NCBI GenBank assembly: GCA_003552275.1
Contig: PUKL01000032.1
Span: 1 to 8,496, forward strand
Origin: Mollicutes bacterium
Lineage (GTDB): Bacteria; Bacillota_I; Bacilli_A; Izemoplasmatales; Izemoplasmataceae
Length of the DNA: 8,496 nt
Reading direction: 5' to 3'
A program made the position numbers and the translations under genes. Shown in pieces: positions 1 through 4,241 of this stretch; position 1 is the stretch's first letter; every line of letters starts with the position of its first letter. The notes under the pieces are model-generated. The model was not told where the DNA came from and ran no database searches. It was given only the letters and a program-made list of their open reading frames with translations.

Positions 1-209
1 CTCTCGAGCGGGATGGACACATCCCGTTCGACTTCTTCGGGGGTGGCCCCCGGATACGTGGTCACCACGACCGCATAGGGGATGTTCACATCCGGTATGA
101 GGTCGGTGGTCATACGGTTGAACGAAACGACACCGAACACCACGACCGCCGCCACGGCCATGATGACGGTCACAACTTTCGTCACGGAATAATCGATGAA
201 ACTCTTCAT
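1..209 (-). CDS. RND efflux permease (AcrB/HAE1 type), N-terminal fragment
   Basis: Only the first 69 codons are in the window; the gene runs off the left edge. The translation starts MKSFIDYSVTKVVTVIMAV. A short cytoplasmic amphipathic stretch is followed by a first membrane helix at about residues 11-30, then DLIPDVNIPYAVVVTTYPGA and EEVERDVSIPLE. This P-D-x-x-x-P…V…YPGA…VE…PLE pattern is the start of the first periplasmic/extracytoplasmic porter domain of AcrB/MdtB/SwrC-type RND pumps. Such pumps export drugs, lipids or other amphiphiles using the proton gradient. The ATG at 209-207 is preceded by AGGAAG (223-218) at 8 bases, and the protein aligns from its first residues with the family N-terminus, so the start is secure. 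The upstream DNA carries its own promoter and a TetR-style palindrome, so expression is probably repressed until a ligand is present. Substrate and partner proteins cannot be told from this fragment. Confidence 0.93.
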   Translation of the reverse strand, partial: MKSFIDYSVTKVVTVIMAVAAVVVFGVVSFNRMTTDLIPDVNIPYAVVVTTYPGATPEEVERDVSIPLE

Positions 210-242
210 GGATTTCACTTCCTCGCAAGGGGGGTGTGGGTG

Positions 243-274
243 AAAACAAACCCGACCGAATGTTCGGTCGGGTT
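243..274 (-). terminator. Possible rho-independent terminator of the upstream operon
   Basis: Read on the minus strand, the palindrome gives a GC-rich stem of about 11-12 bp with a very small loop. It is followed by TTTGTTTT (250-243), whose first two bases also belong to the stem. This fits an intrinsic terminator for transcripts arriving from the HAAS gene, which stops 75 bases upstream. The alternative is that it is only a repressor operator, since a -10 box lies between the gene end and the hairpin. RNA starting from that promoter would contain only part of the left arm, so the full stem would form mainly in read-through transcripts. Confidence 0.5.
249..274. promoter_or_regulatory. Perfect palindrome, probable TetR-family operator
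   Basis: The arms AACCCGACCGAA (249-260) and TTCGGTCGGGTT (263-274) are exact reverse complements around a 2-base centre, TG. The core GACCGAA-TG-TTCGGTC has the form of operators bound by TetR/AcrR-family repressors, which commonly control RND pumps. It begins two bases downstream of a perfect -10 hexamer on the minus strand and therefore covers the predicted transcription start, the usual position for a repressor site. No regulator gene lies in the window, so the cognate protein is unknown. The same bases also form the stem of a terminator-like hairpin, listed separately; the two roles do not exclude each other. Confidence 0.6.
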
Positions 275-276
275 CG

Positions 277-306
277 ATTATATCACACTGTGGCGACACA
301 CCACAA
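277..306 (-). promoter_or_regulatory. Predicted promoter of the RND gene (extended -10)
   Basis: On the minus strand a perfect extended -10, TGATATAAT, occupies 285-277. A weak -35, TTGTGG, lies at 306-301 with an 18-base spacer. The predicted start is near position 270, inside the palindrome, giving a leader of about 60 bases before the ATG at 209. An extended -10 can compensate for a poor -35. This is a sequence prediction only. Confidence 0.65.
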
Positions 307-314
307 TAACATTG

Positions 315-343
315 CCGGCAAATTCCTTAAATTTGCGAGCCGG
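315..343. other. Weak inverted repeat after the HAAS gene
   Basis: Arms GCAAATT (318-324) and AATTTGC (330-336) form a 7-bp stem with a 5-base loop. They are flanked by CCGGC (315-319) and GCCGG (339-343), which offer an alternative pairing. No T-run follows on either strand, so a terminator is unlikely. It may protect the 3' end of the HAAS transcript or may mean nothing. Confidence 0.25.
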
Positions 344-349
344 GGGGTC

Positions 350-1747
350 CTATTCGCCGATGCCGGTCCTTATGGTCCCGTTCGTCGTTCTGGCATCGAG
401 GTCGACCTTGAACGTGGTATCGTCGTTGAAATAGTTGATATTGCCGTTTGTCGTCCGCAAATCGACCTTCTCCACATAGACATCTTCCGCCTCGATGCCC
501 CCGTTGGTCGTCCGGGCATTGAGCCGGAGCCCGGGGTTGGCAGGATCATTGAGATTTTGCATATCGATGGCGCCGTTCGTCGTGCGAATCTCGTAGTCCG
601 TTGCCTCCACATGACGCAAGGTGATGTTCCCGTTTGTCGTTTGCAGGTCGATATCTTCTGATACCAGACTGTGGCGGACGTTTATCGACCCGTTCGTCGT
701 GCGGATGTGCAAGTTTTCATAGTCGATGTTCATCGAAGCGATATGTCCGTTGACAATGTCCACCCGGGCATCGTCGAAGAGGACTTGTTCCGGTACATAG
801 ATGTCGATGGTGCTCCTCTCACGGGTGAAGCCGAAGAAGATACCCTGCCAGATGTTCCGGTCCAATTCGACACTTATCTCCAGGCGTTTCTCGTCGTCGA
901 GGAAATCGACGGAGTAGGAGGCGTCTTCGGGAAGACGGGATTCGACATGGAATTCATCGCCGGTGGTGACATGGAAAGTGACATCGGCGGTATCGGCCTC
1001 GATGGCGACGTCCCAACGGGCGACTTCTGTGACCTTGATGCCATCCTTGTGATCCTCATAGGCGATCGGTGTCGCTCTTATCTCCTGCACACCCGTAACG
1101 GCAAGACCCGTGATCAAGAGGATGAGACCGGCCAATGAGACGATGCCCTTGGTCCTCGCGGCGGTCGGACGTTTCCGGAAGTAGTTCTTGGCCTTGAACG
1201 AACGGATGCGACGCAGCGTGTCCTCTCTGGGACCGATGCCGAAAGCCTCCATGTTGATGCGGAGAAGATGGTGGATGAAGGTGACGAGGGCATCATAGAC
1301 GAAAAGGATCAAAAGCCCCCAGAGGATGGCGGCACCCAAAACGAAGGCCAGATGGGCCAAGAAGGACCATGAGAGGAAGTCGGGGCCTGTCAAGATGCGA
1401 AACATGGGGCCATATGCCATCACCATATTGTAAAGGACGGCGAAAAGCAGCGGAAGAAGCCAGGCGGCGATGAAGATGTCGAAAAGAACGACCCCCACCA
1501 TGCGCCCGGTGCGCAACTCTGGTTGGACCGGTTCTTTCGACACCGGTGGAGAGAGTCCGTGTTTTCTCAAAATCCGCCCCGCGAGTTCCTCGGGACTGCC
1601 GATCCCTTTGATGATCTCCTCGTCCGTCTTATCTTCGAAGACCCTCTCGTGACGGAACCGTTCCTCGTAATGGTCGAGGATTTCTTTGCGGTCCGCATCA
1701 TCAAGACGTGACAGATGCCGTTCGAGTTCTCTCAAAAAATCGTTCAT
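350..1747 (-). CDS. HAAS (DUF1700) membrane protein with DUF4097-type beta-repeat ectodomain
   Basis: Residues 1-65 (numbered from the TTG at 1750) match a HAAS domain: a cytoplasmic helical module with FLRELERHLSRL, then DHYEERF and EEIIKGIGSPEELAGRIL. Hydrophobic segments follow at about 86-112, 128-157 and 203-221. The remaining 240 residues are beta-rich and end in six TTNG turns (351-354, 371-374, 390-393, 414-417, 433-436, 455-458), as in DUF4097 putative adhesin/beta-solenoid proteins. The beta part is probably outside the membrane. HAAS proteins are usually paired with a PadR regulator and take part in envelope signalling, but no PadR gene is present here. The ORF can open with TTG at 1750, but ATG at 1747 sits 8 bases from AGGGGGG (1762-1756) and is preferred, giving 465 aa. 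It follows pyk by 35 bases and is probably co-transcribed. The exact function is unknown. Confidence 0.9.
   Translation of the reverse strand: MNDFLRELERHLSRLDDADRKEILDHYEERFRHERVFEDKTDEEIIKGIGSPEELAGRILRKHGLSPPVSKEPVQPELRTGRMVGVVLFDIFIAAWLLPLLFAVLYNMVMAYGPMFRILTGPDFLSWSFLAHLAFVLGAAILWGLLILFVYDALVTFIHHLLRINMEAFGIGPREDTLRRIRSFKAKNYFRKRPTAARTKGIVSLAGLILLITGLAVTGVQEIRATPIAYEDHKDGIKVTEVARWDVAIEADTADVTFHVTTGDEFHVESRLPEDASYSVDFLDDEKRLEISVELDRNIWQGIFFGFTRERSTIDIYVPEQVLFDDARVDIVNGHIASMNIDYENLHIRTTNGSINVRHSLVSEDIDLQTTNGNITLRHVEATDYEIRTTNGAIDMQNLNDPANPGLRLNARTTNGGIEAEDVYVEKVDLRTTNGNINYFNDDTTFKVDLDARTTNGTIRTGIGE
377..700 (-). repeat. Six TTNG repeats in the HAAS protein ectodomain
   Basis: Six copies of (R/Q)TTNGxI recur every 19-24 residues. 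At DNA level the 12 bases coding TTNG are nearly identical (minus-strand consensus ACGACNAACGGS) at 700-689, 640-629, 583-572, 511-500, 454-443 and 388-377. The bases between copies have diverged. The pattern suits a right-handed beta-solenoid with one TTNG turn per coil. A degenerate VNGHI (residues 333-337) may mark a seventh coil at the N-terminal end. Confidence 0.85.
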
Positions 1748-1762
1748 CAATGATTCCCCCCT

Positions 1763-1777
1763 GGCCGTTATACGGCC
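1763..1777. other. Short perfect hairpin between pyk and the HAAS gene
   Basis: GGCCGT (1763-1768) and ACGGCC (1772-1777) pair exactly around a 3-base loop, in the short gap between the pyk stop codon and the HAAS ribosome binding site. No T-run follows, so it is not an intrinsic terminator. It could mark an RNA-processing point or set the pyk/HAAS expression ratio. Its 3' arm on the transcript directly abuts the AGGGGGG ribosome binding site. Confidence 0.4.
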
Positions 1778-1782
1778 TCGAA

Positions 1783-3207
1783 CTAGATATCGAGAATGCG
1801 AAAACTGTTGGTCGTCGTTCCGAGCGGGAAGCCCCCCGTGATGATGACCCGGGCGCCGGTGCCGACGAGTTGTTCTTTCTTGACGAACTCGATGCTCCTC
1901 TTGATGAGGGATTCCGTTTCGTCGCCGAGTTCGAAGGGCACGGCGTGGACACCATGATACAAAGCGAGACTCCGAGCTTTCTCTTCCGTGGGGACGAGCG
2001 CGAGAATCATCGTGTCCGGACGATTCTTGGAAAGCAGCCTCGCCGTGTTGCCCGATACCGAAGGAGCGATGACAAGATCGGCCTGCCCCTGTAGAACGGC
2101 GTGCGCGGCGCTCATGGCGATATTGCTCGGGATGTCCTTGCTGGAGTTCTCATTGGCCCGCCGCAAGAGCAGATAGCGGTCCAACTCCTTCTCCATGCGT
2201 TTGGCGATGTTGCGCATGACCTCGACCGATTCGATCGGATATTTGCCGATGGCGCTCTCTCCCGACAACATCGTGGCATCGGCGCCGTCGAGAATGGCGT
2301 TCGCGACATCACTGACCTCGGCGCGGGTCGGTTTCGGGTTCTCTTGCATGCTTTCCAACATCTGTGTGGCGGTGATCGAGACTTTGCCCTTCTTGTGACA
2401 ACGGGCGATGATGTCCTTTTGGATGACGGGGACTTCCTCGGGCGGCACCTCGACGCCGAGGTCGCCTCTTGCGATCATGACGCCTTCGGTGACGTCGATG
2501 ATCTCGTCGATGTTGTTGACGCCTTCTTGATTCTCGATCTTGGCGATGATGGGAATGTCCCTTTTGCCATGGCTTTTGATGATGCTTCGGATTTCTTCGA
2601 CGTCTTTCGCCCGCCGGACAAAACTGGCGGCGATGAAGTCGATGTCGTTTTCGCAGGCCCATAGGATGTCCTGTTTGTCTTTTTCCGAGATGAAATCGAG
2701 TTTCAGCGCCTCGCCGGGCACATTGATGCCGCGGCGGTCCTTGATGGTGTGGGTGTTGAAAGCGACGACCTTGATGCATTTTTCATCATGGTCGATGTCG
2801 GTGACCTTGAGCGTGAGGTAGCCGTCGTCGACGATGAGGATGGCGCCTTTGTCGATGTCTTTGTAGAGGTCGGGATAGGTGACACTGAATTTCGTCTCGT
2901 CACCGACGATCTCTTCCATGTGAATCGTGATTTCGCTGCCGACACGGATTCTTGCCTTTCCGCCCTTGAACCGATGGGTGCGGATTTCCGGTCCTTTCGT
3001 GTCCAAAAGGCTCGCCACATTCGTTCCCAGTTCCCGGTTCAAGGACTTGAGCGTTTCCAGCCTTCTTTTGTGCTCGTCATAATCGGAGTGGGAAAAGTTC
3101 AGCCGCATGACGTCCATGCCGCTCACGATGAGCTTTCTCATCATGTTCTTCTTCTCCGTCGCCGGTCCGATGGTGCAGACGATCTTCGTTTGGTTGAACG
3201 GTATCAT
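1783..3207 (-). CDS. pyk: Pyruvate kinase
   Basis: Catalyses PEP + ADP to pyruvate + ATP, the last step of glycolysis, in the cytoplasm. Family landmarks are all present: QTKIVCTIGPA at the N-terminus, MRLNFSH with R35, LDTKGPEIRTH at 68-78, a lid (B) domain at about 78-165, the signature PIIAKIENQEG (219-229) with K223 and E225, MIARGDLGVE with D249, SITATQMLESM (277-287), and a C-terminal domain ending GTTTNSFRILDI. Glu74 in GPEIR corresponds to rabbit Glu117, which marks K+-dependent enzymes. At 474 aa it matches E. coli PykF length and lacks the extra C-terminal PEPut domain of the Bacillus enzyme. The ATG has an AGGAGG 6 bases upstream that overlaps the pfkA stop codon, so it is the second gene of a pfkA-pyk operon. 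Confidence 0.98.
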   Translation of the reverse strand: MIPFNQTKIVCTIGPATEKKNMMRKLIVSGMDVMRLNFSHSDYDEHKRRLETLKSLNRELGTNVASLLDTKGPEIRTHRFKGGKARIRVGSEITIHMEEIVGDETKFSVTYPDLYKDIDKGAILIVDDGYLTLKVTDIDHDEKCIKVVAFNTHTIKDRRGINVPGEALKLDFISEKDKQDILWACENDIDFIAASFVRRAKDVEEIRSIIKSHGKRDIPIIAKIENQEGVNNIDEIIDVTEGVMIARGDLGVEVPPEEVPVIQKDIIARCHKKGKVSITATQMLESMQENPKPTRAEVSDVANAILDGADATMLSGESAIGKYPIESVEVMRNIAKRMEKELDRYLLLRRANENSSKDIPSNIAMSAAHAVLQGQADLVIAPSVSGNTARLLSKNRPDTMILALVPTEEKARSLALYHGVHAVPFELGDETESLIKRSIEFVKKEQLVGTGARVIITGGFPLGTTTNSFRILDI

Positions 3208-3213
3208 GGGAAA

Positions 3214-3219
3214 CCTCCT
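3214..3219 (-). promoter_or_regulatory. Strong ribosome binding site of pyk, overlapping the pfkA stop
   Basis: AGGAGG lies 6 bases before the pyk ATG, and its first base is the first base in plus-strand order of the pfkA TGA (3221-3219). Ribosomes finishing pfkA are therefore placed at the pyk start, which suggests translational coupling of the two glycolytic enzymes. Confidence 0.85.
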
Positions 3220-4178
3220 CAGTGCCTGAATTGTGTCACCAGCTCCAGTAGTTCTTGACGAGACTCTTTCTGCGCGGAAAGAGCCTCTTTTAACCCATAG
3301 TCGATGATTGTGTTTTCCCGGAATGCCAAGACCCGGTTGTACGTGCCTTCCTGCAAGAGTGTCACCGCCTTTTGTCCCATGCGGGCGGCGAGAAAACGGT
3401 CGAAAGCCACGGGGGTGCCGCCGCGTTGCACATGGCCGAGCACGGTCGCCCGCGTCTCGAAAGCCGTGTCCTTCTCGATGCTCTCGGCCAGACGCGACAC
3501 ATCGGTGATGTTTTCGGTGATGATGACGATGGCGTGGCGTTTGTTCTTCGCGAAGGCCTCATTGACGGATTTGATCACTTCGTGCCGATCGAAGCCGGTC
3601 TCCGGCGTCACGACAATATCCGCACCGGTGGCGATACCGGCGAACAGCGCGATATCGCCGTCACCGCGGCCCATGACTTCGACGACGCTACAACGTTGGT
3701 GCGAATCGGATGTGTCCCGGAGTTTGTCTATGGATTGCACCGCCGTGTCCACGGCCGTGAAAAAGCCGATAGCATAGTCGCTGGCGTAGATGTCATTGTC
3801 GATGGTCGCCGGGATGCAATTGACAAGGACCCCTTTTTCGGCCAGAGCCCGCGCCCCGCGGAACGTCCCTTCTCCGCCGACGGCGACCAGGGCATCGATG
3901 GAACGCTCTTTCATCTTTTGTATGGCTTGTTCTTGCGCGGTGTCCTTCTTGAACTCTTCAAAGCGGGCGCTTCCGAGGATGGTCCCTCCGCGGTTGATGA
4001 TACGGGAAACCGCTTGACGGGGCAGTTCTTCAAAATTCCCGCCAACCAGTCCCTTGTATCCGTCGCGCACACCGACGACCTCGATGTCGCAAGCGATGGC
4101 GCTGCGGACCACGGCCCTTATACAAGCGTTCATACCGGGAGCGTCGCCTCCCGAAGTCAATAGAGCTATCCGTTTCAT
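3219..4178 (-). CDS. pfkA: 6-phosphofructokinase (ATP-type, group I)
   Basis: Phosphorylates fructose 6-phosphate to fructose 1,6-bisphosphate, the committing step of glycolysis. The 319 residues align without gaps in numbering to the E. coli/B. stearothermophilus enzymes: TSGGDAPGMN (8-17), GSARF with R72, TIDND (125-129) with catalytic D127, R162, MGR (169-171), E222, R243 and LGHVQRGG with H249 and R252. Allosteric-site residues R21, R25, R154 and K213 are kept; position 187 is Asp where E. coli has Glu. Two active-site positions are unusual. The nucleotide/Mg motif reads GGEGT (101-105), with Glu in place of Asp103, and position 124 is Ala. Gly104 points to ATP use, and there is no Lys124 as in pyrophosphate enzymes. 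The ATG is preceded by AGAAGG at 6 bases. It has its own promoter and is followed directly by pyk. Confidence 0.97.
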   Translation of the reverse strand: MKRIALLTSGGDAPGMNACIRAVVRSAIACDIEVVGVRDGYKGLVGGNFEELPRQAVSRIINRGGTILGSARFEEFKKDTAQEQAIQKMKERSIDALVAVGGEGTFRGARALAEKGVLVNCIPATIDNDIYASDYAIGFFTAVDTAVQSIDKLRDTSDSHQRCSVVEVMGRGDGDIALFAGIATGADIVVTPETGFDRHEVIKSVNEAFAKNKRHAIVIITENITDVSRLAESIEKDTAFETRATVLGHVQRGGTPVAFDRFLAARMGQKAVTLLQEGTYNRVLAFRENTIIDYGLKEALSAQKESRQELLELVTQFRH

Positions 4179-4212
4179 AACGCACCTTCTTCGAACATAT
4201 CATCTTTGGGCT

Positions 4213-4241
4213 ATTATAGCACAATCAAGAGTGAACATTAA
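4213..4241 (-). promoter_or_regulatory. Predicted promoter of the pfkA-pyk operon
   Basis: On the minus strand an extended -10, TGCTATAAT (4221-4213), has a -35-like TTAATG (4241-4236) at a 17-base spacing. The -35 overlaps the dnaE stop codon. The predicted start is near 4206, giving a leader of about 28 bases with the pfkA ribosome binding site. The -10 sits inside a small inverted repeat, GCTAT-T-ATAGC (4210-4220), which may be chance. I see no catabolite-response (cre) site. Confidence 0.75.

Noticed and set aside
671..1138. Plus-strand open frames antisense to the HAAS gene
   Set aside because: The minus-strand frame has clear HAAS, membrane and TTNG features; the plus-strand frames have none.
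1748..1750. TTG at 1750 as the HAAS start codon
   Set aside because: The adjacent ATG at 1747 is a better codon and is better spaced (8 bases) from the AGGGGGG site; TTG cannot be fully excluded.
2101..2664. A 187-codon plus-strand open frame antisense to pyk
   Set aside because: It is rich in Asp/Val/Gly in the manner of reverse-strand shadows and lies wholly within conserved pyruvate kinase sequence.
3807..3872. PfkA as a pyrophosphate-dependent enzyme
   Set aside because: Gly104 is kept and position 124 is Ala, not Lys; pyrophosphate enzymes need Asp104 and Lys124.
3372..4163. A 263-codon plus-strand open frame antisense to pfkA
   Set aside because: It mirrors pfkA codons and shows no protein family features; it is a codon-bias shadow.
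3219..4237. Mycoplasma-type genetic code (TGA as Trp)
   Set aside because: pfkA ends at TGA exactly where the family ends, and the pyk ribosome binding site overlaps that stop.
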